Positions 1 to 6,484 of a stretch of DNA of 8,637 nt are shown here, piece by piece (within the stretch, counting starts at the first letter, position 1; each line of letters begins with the position of its first letter). A program made the translations under genes and the position numbers. The stretch is from assembly GCA_017304275.1 (NCBI GenBank), contig JAFKKW010000432.1, positions 1 to 8,637 of the forward strand, read 5' to 3'. This stretch comes from Hyphomicrobiales bacterium. GTDB lineage: Bacteria > Pseudomonadota > Alphaproteobacteria > Rhizobiales > Hyphomicrobiaceae. Under the pieces are notes generated by a model, which was given only the letters and a program-made list of their open reading frames with translations, searched no databases and was not told where the DNA came from.

Positions 1-1125
1 TCGGCGTGCGCCTATTGCTGCGTTCGCATCCCCCCGAAAAGAAGCGAGTTGCAGCAGCTTCTGTTGTGGACCGCGCTCGTCGCGGCCTACCCCCTCCTGT
101 CGGCGCTTTGGGCACTGGAGCCGCGCCGCAGCGTCACAAACGTCGGGATGTGCATTGCCATTGCGGTCGCCTCGGTCTTGGTGTTCCGGCGCACCGGGTC
201 CTTGAAGGAAACGTTCTGGCCAGCGGTTGCACACGGTGTGCCGGCGATCGTCTTTGTGACCCTGATCGACGTCCTTCTCGACGTTCCGATCCGCACCCTG
301 TTTGCAGAGTTGGGAGTGGCGTGGGTCGGGCAGCCCGCTACGGTTGGTAAAACCGGACACATCGAGCAGGGTCTCGTCAACTGGTCGATGACCATCCTGA
401 CCCTGTCGCTCTTTCCTTACCTGAACGCCACACGCGAACCCAGCAAGGGACAGGCATGGAAGCAGGCGCTTCGCCTCTCCGTCGTGGCAGCCCTCCTCCT
501 GGCGGCGCTTCTGTCCACGCACGAATCGTCAAAGGTCGCCATCTGCGTCGGCATGGTCGTTTACGGCCTCGCGCAACTGAGCAAGCGATTTACGCTTGGC
601 CTTGTCCTGGCCGGATGGCTCTTGAGCGTCGCTGCCACGCCATTGATCATGAGCGCGGTGCTCCCCTTGGCAGGAAGAGCCTCTGGTCTGGTCCAATCCT
701 CCCTGGAAATTCGTTTCCGGATCTGGCGTGTGGCGCTCAATGATATCGCGACACATCCGTGGAGAGGCACCGGCATCGGCTCGACGCGCGCGGAGTTCCG
801 CGAAAAATCTCAGCACAAGGGCACCTTCTACAAAACTGGGATCGCGGCACACTCGCACAATTGGTTCTTGGATCTTTGGCGCGAGCTGGGCGCCATCGGA
901 GCGGCATGCGCTGCAATCTGGATCGCCCTGATTGCTTACCGCCTGTTCGAACGCCTACCGCACGTGTCACCGGAGCTTATCGCCTTCACCGGCCTCGTCC
1001 TCACCATGTCCACGGCGAGTTTCAGCCTTTGGGCACCCTGGTATCTGTGCGCAATCGGCCTGAGCTTTGCGATGTTCGGACTGACAAACGCGCGACCGAC
1101 GGCGCAAGGCGCGCCTGGACCATGA
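1..1125 (+). CDS. O-antigen ligase / polymerase family membrane protein (5'-truncated by window edge)
   Basis: The frame is open from base 1 to the TGA at 1123-1125, so the start lies outside the window; the TTG at 49 is an internal codon, not a credible start. The protein is very hydrophobic, with about nine predicted membrane segments. Seen from the TTG, the tract SALWALEPRRS (residues 18-28) matches the loop that follows the early helices in Wzy_C/WaaL proteins, which suggests that several N-terminal helices are missing. A long soluble loop follows at about residues 215-275. It holds the RFRIWRVAL tract, HPWRGTGIG and the AHSHNWFLDLWRELG motif (residues 267-281), whose His-rich segment corresponds to the functionally important periplasmic His region of WaaL ligases. 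In this family the enzyme joins undecaprenyl-linked glycan to lipid A-core or to another glycan unit. Sequence alone does not separate ligase from Wzy polymerase or exopolysaccharide polymerase. It converges on the epimerase gene, 29 bases away. Confidence 0.85.
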   Translation, partial: SACAYCCVRIPPKRSELQQLLLWTALVAAYPLLSALWALEPRRSVTNVGMCIAIAVASVLVFRRTGSLKETFWPAVAHGVPAIVFVTLIDVLLDVPIRTLFAELGVAWVGQPATVGKTGHIEQGLVNWSMTILTLSLFPYLNATREPSKGQAWKQALRLSVVAALLLAALLSTHESSKVAICVGMVVYGLAQLSKRFTLGLVLAGWLLSVAATPLIMSAVLPLAGRASGLVQSSLEIRFRIWRVALNDIATHPWRGTGIGSTRAEFREKSQHKGTFYKTGIAAHSHNWFLDLWRELGAIGAACAAIWIALIAYRLFERLPHVSPELIAFTGLVLTMSTASFSLWAPWYLCAIGLSFAMFGLTNARPTAQGAPGP

Positions 1126-1134
1126 GGCAACGGC

Positions 1135-1148
1135 CGCGTCGCGACGCG
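1135..1148. terminator. Short GC palindrome between convergent genes (possible weak terminator)
   Basis: The 14 bases CGCGTCGCGACGCG form a perfect palindrome in the 29-base space between the stop codons of the ligase-type gene and the epimerase gene. As RNA they could fold as a 5-bp stem with a 4-base loop from either strand. No U-rich tract follows on either side, so intrinsic termination would be weak. A chance palindrome in GC-rich DNA is a fair alternative. Confidence 0.2.
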
Positions 1149-1154
1149 TGCGAG

Positions 1155-2165
1155 TCAGATCTTGTAATAGTCGCGGTACCACGACACGAAGCTGCGGATG
1201 CCTTCCTCGATCGACGTCCTTGGTTCGAACCCGACGTCCTTCACGAGCGAACCGATATCGGCATAGGTTTCGGGAACATCGCCGGGCTGCATGGGAAGAA
1301 AATTCATTTGGGCGTCTCGCCCGAGCTCTGCCTCGAGCAGCGCGATGACGCGCATGAGATCGACCGGCCGATTGTTGCCGATGTTGTAGAGCCTGTAGGG
1401 CGCTTTGCTGCTTCCGGCATCCGGCGTCGCGCTGCTCCAGGACGGATCCGGCACCGCAATCGTATCCGAGGTGCGGATGACCCCCTCGACGATATCGTCG
1501 ATGAAAGTGAAATCTCGCCTCATGTTGCCGTGATTGAAGACATCGATCGGGCGTCCCTCGTGGATCGCCTTGGTGAACAGAAATATCGCCATGTCCGGCC
1601 GGCCCCAAGGCCCGTACACGGTGAAGAACCGCAGTCCCGTCGTCGGCAAACCGTAAAGATGGCTGTAGCAGTGCGCCATCAGTTCGTTGGCCTTTTTTGA
1701 AGCCGCATAGAGGCTCAACGGGTGGTCGACGTTGTCGTGCACCGAGAACGGCATCGACGTGTTGGCTCCATAGACGGAGCTTGACGAGGCGTAAGTCAGA
1801 TGGCGCACGCCGTGATGCCGGCAGCCCTCTAGAACATTGGCGAATCCGACCAGGTTCGAATCGACATAGGCGTTCGGAGCCTCAACCGAGTGACGCACCC
1901 CTGCCTGGGCGGCGAGATGGATGACGAACTCCGGCTGGAGACTCTGAAAGAGCTCCGCCATGGGAACGCGATCCGCCACGTCGATTTCGCGAAACGCGAA
2001 CCCGGCCTCCGCTTGAAGAAGTGCGATCCGCGCGCGCTTGAGCGAAGGATCGTAATAGGCATTCATGTTATCGATACCCATCACGGGGCGGCCGCGCATC
2101 AGCAGCGCCCGCGCGACATGGAAGCCGATGAAGCCTGCAGCACCGGTGACAAGGATAGGCTTCAT
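1155..2165 (-). CDS. lpsL: UDP-glucuronate 4-epimerase (LpsL/CapI type)
   Basis: This is a 336-residue extended short-chain dehydrogenase, the usual length for UDP-glucuronate 4-epimerases. It interconverts UDP-GlcA and UDP-GalA in the cytoplasm using bound NAD. The Rossmann motif TGAAGFIG lies at residues 7-14, and the tract GIDNMNAYYDPSLKRAR (30-46) is typical of this subgroup. The catalytic Ser is in YASSSSVYG (125-133), and the YxxxK pair is Tyr153/Lys157. TVYGPWGRPDMA (182-193) and the C-terminal YRLYNIGNN (258-266) also fit this subgroup rather than GalE. The ATG at 2165 was chosen because it places the Rossmann strand directly at the N-terminus (MKPILVTGAAG) and has a GAG-rich site just upstream. 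The frame extends back to 2249, but those 28 residues are not family-like. The gene is the only one on the minus strand and would feed galacturonate to the glycan made by its neighbours. Confidence 0.9.
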   Translation of the reverse strand: MKPILVTGAAGFIGFHVARALLMRGRPVMGIDNMNAYYDPSLKRARIALLQAEAGFAFREIDVADRVPMAELFQSLQPEFVIHLAAQAGVRHSVEAPNAYVDSNLVGFANVLEGCRHHGVRHLTYASSSSVYGANTSMPFSVHDNVDHPLSLYAASKKANELMAHCYSHLYGLPTTGLRFFTVYGPWGRPDMAIFLFTKAIHEGRPIDVFNHGNMRRDFTFIDDIVEGVIRTSDTIAVPDPSWSSATPDAGSSKAPYRLYNIGNNRPVDLMRVIALLEAELGRDAQMNFLPMQPGDVPETYADIGSLVKDVGFEPRTSIEEGIRSFVSWYRDYYKI

Positions 2166-2333
2166 GTCTCTCTCGAAAGGCATTGCGGGCTGGCGTTGTT
2201 GCGGACGGGGGAAACCTAATTTAGTCTGCCCGGCGAACGCAATCGGCACGGCCGGGAACTATAAGTTATTATTCGTATAATGTATGTGGGGGTTTGCCGT
2301 GCCGGATTGCAGCTCCTGTTTTCAAAGCGCGCG
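2166..2333. other. Divergent intergenic region with an AT-rich core
   Basis: This 168-base stretch separates the minus-strand epimerase from the plus-strand biosynthetic genes and must carry control signals for at least the plus-strand group. Its middle (about 2257-2285) is strikingly AT-rich against the GC-rich surroundings. It contains a perfect TATAAT at 2276-2281. A small inverted repeat, AACT-ATA-AGTT, lies at 2257-2267. I see no riboswitch-like structure and no further gene. Confidence 0.6.
2276..2281 (+). promoter_or_regulatory. Candidate -10 box (TATAAT) of the plus-strand operon
   Basis: A perfect TATAAT consensus sits 52 bases upstream of the chosen ATG at 2334, which predicts a leader of roughly 45 bases. 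No convincing TTGACA-like -35 box is present at 16-18 bases spacing (the bases there are GC-rich), so a helper protein or an alternative sigma factor may be needed. The position argues against the upstream ATG at 2280, which overlaps this box. Confidence is limited by the missing -35. Confidence 0.35.
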
Positions 2334-3389
2334 ATGACGGTTGAAAAACCCCTCTCCGACACCGCCACTCTGCGCGATGTCGTGCGCGCGATCGAAGCCA
2401 CACATCGACGCATCGCGGTCGTGGTGGACAAGGAAGGCCGTGTCGCCGGCACGCTGACGGACGGCGACGTCAGGCGCTGCATTCTTGCCGGCGGCACGCT
2501 CGAGGCGCCGGCCGTCGATGCCATGAACCGCAACCCGACGATCGCGGAGACGGGCCTCTCCGACAGCCAGCTCGTGGCATTGATGCGTCGTGTCACGCTT
2601 CCAGCCATTCCGATCATCGATTCCGCCGGCCGATTCGTCAGGATCGCTCACCTTTCCGATTTGGACTTTGACGACGGCGTGAAAAGCGACGCGCAGCATT
2701 TTGCTGCCGGCATCATCATGGCCGGGGGTGAGGGCATGCGTCTGCGGCCGCTGACCAGCCTGCTGCCCAAGCCGCTCATCGACGTCGGAGGCATGCCGCT
2801 GATCGAGCGACTCGTCCGCAGACTCGTCAAGTCCGGCGTCGAAAGGATCTTTATCGCGGTGAACTACTTGGGTCACATGATCGAGGAGCACTTCGACGGC
2901 GTCGGGCTCGGCGTGCCGGTCCACTACCTGAGGGAACACACCAAGCTCGGAACCGCCGGCGCGTTATCGCTCCTGCCGGAAATCCCGAACGGGCCGGTCG
3001 TGGTCCTCAACGGCGACATCTTGACCACCTCCGACATCGCGAATCTCTATTCTTTCCATAAAGAGCATGGCGCCGCGATCACTGTCGCGGCCGTGGACTA
3101 TCACATACAGATCCCCTATGGCGTTCTTCACACGGAAGGTGTCAACCTTCGGAAGGTTGAGGAAAAGCCGTCGCAACGATTCCTGTGCAATGCCGGTATC
3201 TACGCCCTGTCACCCGACGCGCTCGGCCTCATTCCCGAAGCATTCTACAATATGACCGACCTGATCGGCGATTGCCTGGAGTCCAGAAGACGCGTCGCAG
3301 TCTTTCCCGTCCACGAGTTCTGGACCGACGTCGGCACCCCGGACGATCTCGAACGTGCCCGTCGTGAAATTGCGGACCAGGAGATCTGA
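2334..3389 (+). CDS. CBS-domain sugar-phosphate nucleotidyltransferase (PtmE-like)
   Basis: This is a 351-residue protein with two CBS motifs followed by a nucleotidyltransferase domain. The CBS pair covers about residues 8-112, with the hallmark GTLTDGDVRR at 39-48 and a second motif ending in HLSDLD. The NTP_transferase domain covers about 126-347, with the signature GGEGMRLRPLT at 131-141, KPL at 146-148, the metal-binding LNGD at 225-228, EKPSQRFLCNAGIY at 277-290 and WTDVGTPDD near the end. The fold transfers a nucleotidyl group from NTP to a sugar 1-phosphate. The same architecture is found in PtmE, the GlcN-1-P guanylyltransferase of the Campylobacter legionaminic-acid pathway. A mannose-1-P or glucose-1-P substrate cannot be excluded. 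The ATG at 2334 was preferred over the in-frame ATG at 2280, which overlaps the TATAAT box. The stop overlaps the next gene by one base, so the two are probably translationally coupled. Confidence 0.87.
   Translation: MTVEKPLSDTATLRDVVRAIEATHRRIAVVVDKEGRVAGTLTDGDVRRCILAGGTLEAPAVDAMNRNPTIAETGLSDSQLVALMRRVTLPAIPIIDSAGRFVRIAHLSDLDFDDGVKSDAQHFAAGIIMAGGEGMRLRPLTSLLPKPLIDVGGMPLIERLVRRLVKSGVERIFIAVNYLGHMIEEHFDGVGLGVPVHYLREHTKLGTAGALSLLPEIPNGPVVVLNGDILTTSDIANLYSFHKEHGAAITVAAVDYHIQIPYGVLHTEGVNLRKVEEKPSQRFLCNAGIYALSPDALGLIPEAFYNMTDLIGDCLESRRRVAVFPVHEFWTDVGTPDDLERARREIADQEI
3379..3384 (+). promoter_or_regulatory. Ribosome binding site for the 4,6-dehydratase gene
   Basis: AGGAGA ends four bases before the ATG at 3389 and lies inside the last codons of the nucleotidyltransferase gene. 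It fixes the dehydratase start at the TGATG stop/start overlap. Confidence 0.65.
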
Positions 3390-4390
3390 TGTCCGGCTCA
3401 CTCAGTGGATGCCGCGCCTTCGTGACCGGCGCCGACGGCTTCATCGGCAGCCACCTCGTCGAAGCGTTGGTCGCTCAGGGCGCTCAAGTCCGCGCTCTTG
3501 TCTATTACAATTCCTGGAACACGACCGGCTGGCTCGAGGATTGCGATCGGCACCTAATCGACCAAGTGGAGATTGTCACCGGCGACGTGCGCGACGGCGA
3601 GCAGATGCGCACGTCGATTGCCGATTGCGATTATGTCTTCCACCTGGCGAGCCTGATCGCCATTCCATACAGCTATGCCGCGCCCGCATCCTACGTCCAA
3701 ACCAACGTTCTCGGCACGCTCAACATCCTTCAGGCCGCCCGCTATAGCGACAAGCTGAAGCGGGTGGTTCACGTCTCAACGTCTGAGGTCTACGGCTCGG
3801 CCCAGACGGTGCCGATTTCGGAAACGCACCCACTGGTCGCTCAATCGCCCTATGCCGCAAGCAAGGTCGGCGCCGACAAGCTTGCGGAAAGCTTCCACCT
3901 GTCGTTCGGGCTCCCCGTGACCACCGGCCGTCCTTTCAACACCTTCGGCCCCCGCCAGACGGCCCGGGCCGTCATTCCGACCATCGCCAGCCAATTGATC
4001 GCGCGGAGCGGCTCGCTCAGAATCGGAGCACTCTATCCGACGCGCGATTTCAACTTCGTCGGCGACACGGCCGCTGGCTTGATTGCACTGGCCCTCAGCG
4101 AGGAAGCCGAGGGAGAAACGGTCAACATAGGATCCGGCAAAGAGTGGTCGATTGCCCAAACGGTAGATCTGCTCTGTGAGATCATAGGCCACACGCCTGA
4201 AATTCTGAGCGAGGAGGCTCGACAACGCCCCGCCGACAGCGAAGTCGCGCGCCTCATCGCCGACACCGCAAAGATCGGCCGCCTCACCGGATGGCAGAGC
4301 AGCGTGCCGTTCCGTGACGGACTGGAGCGGACGGTGCGCTGGATCGAGCGCAACATCGACAAGTTTGATGTCGATCAATACGCACGATAG
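3389..4390 (+). CDS. legB: NAD-dependent 4,6-dehydratase, LegB type
   Basis: This is a 333-residue extended short-chain dehydrogenase. The NAD motif VTGADGFIG is at residues 12-20. The dehydratase active site HVSTSEVYG is at 128-136, with Tyr155 and Lys159 forming YxxxK. The tract ALVYYNSWNTTGWLED (36-51), followed by SLIAIPYSYAAPASYV, is what I recognise as diagnostic of LegB enzymes rather than RmlB or GalE. LegB dehydrates GDP-GlcNAc (UDP-GlcNAc in related enzymes) to the 4-keto-6-deoxy sugar, the first committed step towards legionaminic acid or bacillosamine-like sugars. It overlaps the PtmE-like gene by one base, which fits a pathway in which a GDP-activated amino sugar is handed on. 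The downstream aminotransferase would be the natural user of its 4-keto product. The fold and 4,6-dehydratase activity are secure; whether the nucleotide is GDP or UDP is inferred. Confidence 0.87.
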   Translation: MSGSLSGCRAFVTGADGFIGSHLVEALVAQGAQVRALVYYNSWNTTGWLEDCDRHLIDQVEIVTGDVRDGEQMRTSIADCDYVFHLASLIAIPYSYAAPASYVQTNVLGTLNILQAARYSDKLKRVVHVSTSEVYGSAQTVPISETHPLVAQSPYAASKVGADKLAESFHLSFGLPVTTGRPFNTFGPRQTARAVIPTIASQLIARSGSLRIGALYPTRDFNFVGDTAAGLIALALSEEAEGETVNIGSGKEWSIAQTVDLLCEIIGHTPEILSEEARQRPADSEVARLIADTAKIGRLTGWQSSVPFRDGLERTVRWIERNIDKFDVDQYAR

Positions 4391-4464
4391 GATCGCGACG
4401 GGCCGTCCTGAATCGGTCTCCGAGCTCCACTACCAGCCGAAAACCGCCACGGTCATTGACGAGC

Positions 4465-5403
4465 ATGTCACGCTCCGAGCCAGATACGCTTCGCCGCCGT
4501 CGCAAGAGGCTTCGTGACACCCTACTCGCCGCGGCCGACTGGATCGTGCCGCCTGCCGTGTTCCGATCCCTGACATACTACCGGCCCGCGGAGCTGGCAT
4601 TCCGGATCCGGAACGGTGCCGTGCTGGCAAGCAACGCCGCGCTCCGCAACCGGCACGCTGGAGAACGTTGTTTCATCCTTGCCAACGGCCCGTCGGTCAA
4701 TCAGCAGAACATACGCCCGCTGGCGCACGAGACCGTAATCTCCGTCTCCAAAGGCTACCATCATCCAGACTTCCGCACCGTGCGCCCACGCTACCATTGC
4801 GTGCCCCAGATCACGTACGGGAATATGATTCCGGAAATGACGGTCGCCTGGTTTCGAGAGATGGATGCTGCGCTGCCGCCCGAGACGGAGTTGTTCCTGG
4901 CAAGTCAGGAGTACGAGCTGGTGCAGCAGAACCGTCTGTTTCCTGAGCGGACAGTGCGCTACCTGTGCCCGGGTCAGCGGTATTTTGCAAAAAAGCCTGC
5001 CGCGATACCGGATTTGACCGGCCTCGTCCCGCGCGCCGAATCCGTCCCCGTCATGGCACTGATCATTGCCCTTTATATGGGCTTTGCCCGGAGTTACCTG
5101 CTCGGCGTCGAGCATGATTGGTTCGTGAGCAAGCGTTACGATTATTTTTTCGATAGATCCGCCGTGCCTTGGAAAGACGCGGGCGTCAATTCAGACGGCA
5201 CAATGGACAACAAGCTTCTGAACGACCTGCCGCATGTTCATCGCCTGTGGACGCAGTACGCCGCACTGGATGCCCTCGCGCGGGCGAACGACGCAGAAAT
5301 ATTCAACGCGACCGCAGGCGGCATGTTGGACGTCTTTCCCCGCGTTCGCTTCGAGGACATCGTCTCCCGGAGCGACGCACGCTCAAGAGCGGCGCGAGGC
5401 TGA
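4465..5403 (+). CDS. MptE/DUF115-like protein, putative glycan transferase
   Basis: This is a 312-residue protein without signal peptide or clear membrane segment. Residues 65-78 (GERCFILANGPSVN) carry the N/G-G-P-S nucleotide-binding-like loop shared by the MptE-like/DUF115 family, Maf flagellin-glycosylation proteins and GT42 sialyltransferases. Further shared landmarks are SVPVMALIIALYMGF (193-207), YLLGVEHDW (211-219), a His-containing segment (HVHRLWTQY, 257-265) and NATAGGMLDVFPRV (281-294). Such proteins are common in polysaccharide loci, where the pterin-kinase label is only inherited from the archaeal family member. A transferase role is inferred here from motif order and from the PtmE/LegB-like neighbours. 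The start is uncertain: ATG 4465 was chosen over the in-frame TTG at 4456, which would add three residues. The preceding gene ends 74 bases upstream and the next gene begins two bases after the stop. Confidence 0.72.
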   Translation: MSRSEPDTLRRRRKRLRDTLLAAADWIVPPAVFRSLTYYRPAELAFRIRNGAVLASNAALRNRHAGERCFILANGPSVNQQNIRPLAHETVISVSKGYHHPDFRTVRPRYHCVPQITYGNMIPEMTVAWFREMDAALPPETELFLASQEYELVQQNRLFPERTVRYLCPGQRYFAKKPAAIPDLTGLVPRAESVPVMALIIALYMGFARSYLLGVEHDWFVSKRYDYFFDRSAVPWKDAGVNSDGTMDNKLLNDLPHVHRLWTQYAALDALARANDAEIFNATAGGMLDVFPRVRFEDIVSRSDARSRAARG

Positions 5404-5405
5404 TC

Positions 5406-6233
5406 ATGGCGCGGCGGGGGGTCAAAGCGACGGCCAAGCAATGGCTGCCCGACGAGGCGGTCAGGTTGGCACGTCATTGGGCAGGCTACGGCTCACACTT
5501 CCGCGGCACTTACGACACCTGGGAGGCGGCCGCGGAAAATGTCGGCGGCTACGATTCCGGCAATATCCTCGACCGCGTAGAGCAGGCAACCGCGGCGGTC
5601 TGCGACGGCCGGGCCACGTTCGAGCGCGACGGCGTTCTGTTCGACACCGCGGACCTGCCGTACCCGTTGCTCGCGGGTTTGCTGCGCGCAGCAGCGCAGG
5701 ACGGGCGCCTGCATGTGGTCGACTTCGGCGGTGCGCTTGGCAGCACCTACCACCAATGCCGTCGTTTCATCGAGGCCGTTCCCGATGTGCGCTGGCAAGT
5801 CGTCGAGCAACCGCATTTCGTCGCCCGTGGCAGAGCAAAGTTCTCCGACGGCGTGCTCGACTTCGCCGACTCCATCGAGGAGGCTTTCCGCGCCATCGCC
5901 CCGAACGTCGCGCTCGCATCGGGCGTGCTCCAGTATGTCCCGCATCCCGGCGAGGTGCTCGACGAGTTGGCACGACGCGACATCGGGTACATCCTCATCG
6001 ATCGAACGCCGATCGTCGCCGGCGCGAGGGAAACCCTCGCACGTCAGCTCGTCTCGAGCCGCGTCGTCAACGCGAGCTATCCCGTGCGGCTCTTCACGCA
6101 GGAGAGCCTGCTCGCACCCCTCGCCGGCCGATATGAACTCATCGCCGAGTTCGACGCCCTCGACAATCCGATGGGAGGCCTGCGACGACGCGTGGACTTC
6201 AAAGGTTTTCTCCTGCAGAGGAAGCGCGGGTGA
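5406..6233 (+). CDS. TIGR04325-type (LIC12133 family) methyltransferase
   Basis: This is a 275-residue class I SAM-dependent methyltransferase-like protein. The N-terminal FRGTYDTWEAAAENVGGYD (residues 32-50) is the characteristic opening of this family. The SAM loop is VVDFGGALGSTY at 104-115, followed by the family marker VVEQPHFVARG (132-142), then LASGVLQYV (170-178), LIDRTPI (197-203) and NASYPVRLF (222-230). These proteins occur in polysaccharide and glycan gene clusters and are presumed to methylate a sugar or its precursor. The acceptor is not known from sequence. The open frame extends upstream to 5169, but the true start is the ATG at 5406, two bases after the preceding stop. A GAGG at 5396-5399 gives a six-base spacing, and everything upstream overlaps the previous gene in a different frame. 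It is almost certainly co-transcribed and possibly coupled with the MptE-like gene. Confidence 0.85.
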   Translation: MARRGVKATAKQWLPDEAVRLARHWAGYGSHFRGTYDTWEAAAENVGGYDSGNILDRVEQATAAVCDGRATFERDGVLFDTADLPYPLLAGLLRAAAQDGRLHVVDFGGALGSTYHQCRRFIEAVPDVRWQVVEQPHFVARGRAKFSDGVLDFADSIEEAFRAIAPNVALASGVLQYVPHPGEVLDELARRDIGYILIDRTPIVAGARETLARQLVSSRVVNASYPVRLFTQESLLAPLAGRYELIAEFDALDNPMGGLRRRVDFKGFLLQRKRG

Positions 6234-6484
6234 GATGGTCGTCCGGCCGGTGCCGTCGGCAACGCATCCATCACGCAGGCCGCGGCAGGGCATACTTTTG
6301 TGACACCGCGGGTTGCGCGAATCGCGCGATGTCTCAGGACGCCTGACCTTCATGTCCAGAGGGAAGCGGCTGCGGGAAATCGTAGGCCTGCCACTTGTCG
6401 ACGTGGAGCGAAACGCGCAGATTGCGACCGACGATTTGCTGGCTGGCGCGGCGTAGAGCAAAAGGCAACGGGGGTGGCAAGTCA
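6234..6484 (+). other. 251-base gap with a 34-codon orphan reading frame (possible gene remnant)
   Basis: No recognisable full gene fills this stretch, which is much longer than the other spacings in the cluster. It holds an ATG-initiated frame at 6352-6456 of 34 codons that begins MSRGKRLREIVGLPLVDVER and ends in TAG. By hand count, about 24 of 33 codons after the ATG end in G or C, as in the neighbouring genes, so it looks coding rather than random. Its N-terminal look is faintly like that of LpxD-type acyltransferases or a PRC-barrel strand pair, but neither assignment is secure. There is no good ribosome binding site before it. It may be a truncated remnant of a lost gene, a small peptide, or chance. 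No clear terminator or promoter was seen. Confidence 0.35.
6470..6477 (+). promoter_or_regulatory. Ribosome binding site that decides the cupin start
   Basis: GGGGGTGG ends seven bases before the GTG at 6485. It is the only convincing site near the 5' end of the cupin frame, which is otherwise open upstream to 6395. Confidence 0.5.

Noticed and set aside
759..1700. Plus-strand open frame of 313 codons across the ligase end and the epimerase.
   Set aside because: It overlaps two genes with clear family motifs in other frames and its product is Arg/His/Asp-rich low-complexity, as expected for a shadow frame.
2272..2286. Fifteen bases (TTCGTATAATGTATG) identical to the left arm and spacer of phage P1 loxP.
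   Set aside because: The right inverted arm is absent (GC-rich bases follow), so it is not a recombination site. The match is most simply chance overlap with an AT-rich promoter containing TATAAT.
2280..2333. Earlier ATG for the CBS-nucleotidyltransferase (18 extra residues).
   Set aside because: It overlaps the TATAAT box, and the extra residues are not needed for the CBS domain, which starts a few residues after the ATG at 2334.
5169..5405. Upstream extension of the methyltransferase frame by 79 codons.
   Set aside because: It lies wholly over the MptE-like gene, is Arg-rich and unlike the family N-terminus, while the ATG at 5406 has a good ribosome binding site.
5493..6461. Minus-strand open frame of 322 codons opposite the methyltransferase.
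   Set aside because: The sense strand carries an intact methyltransferase with all family motifs. The antisense product shows no domain.
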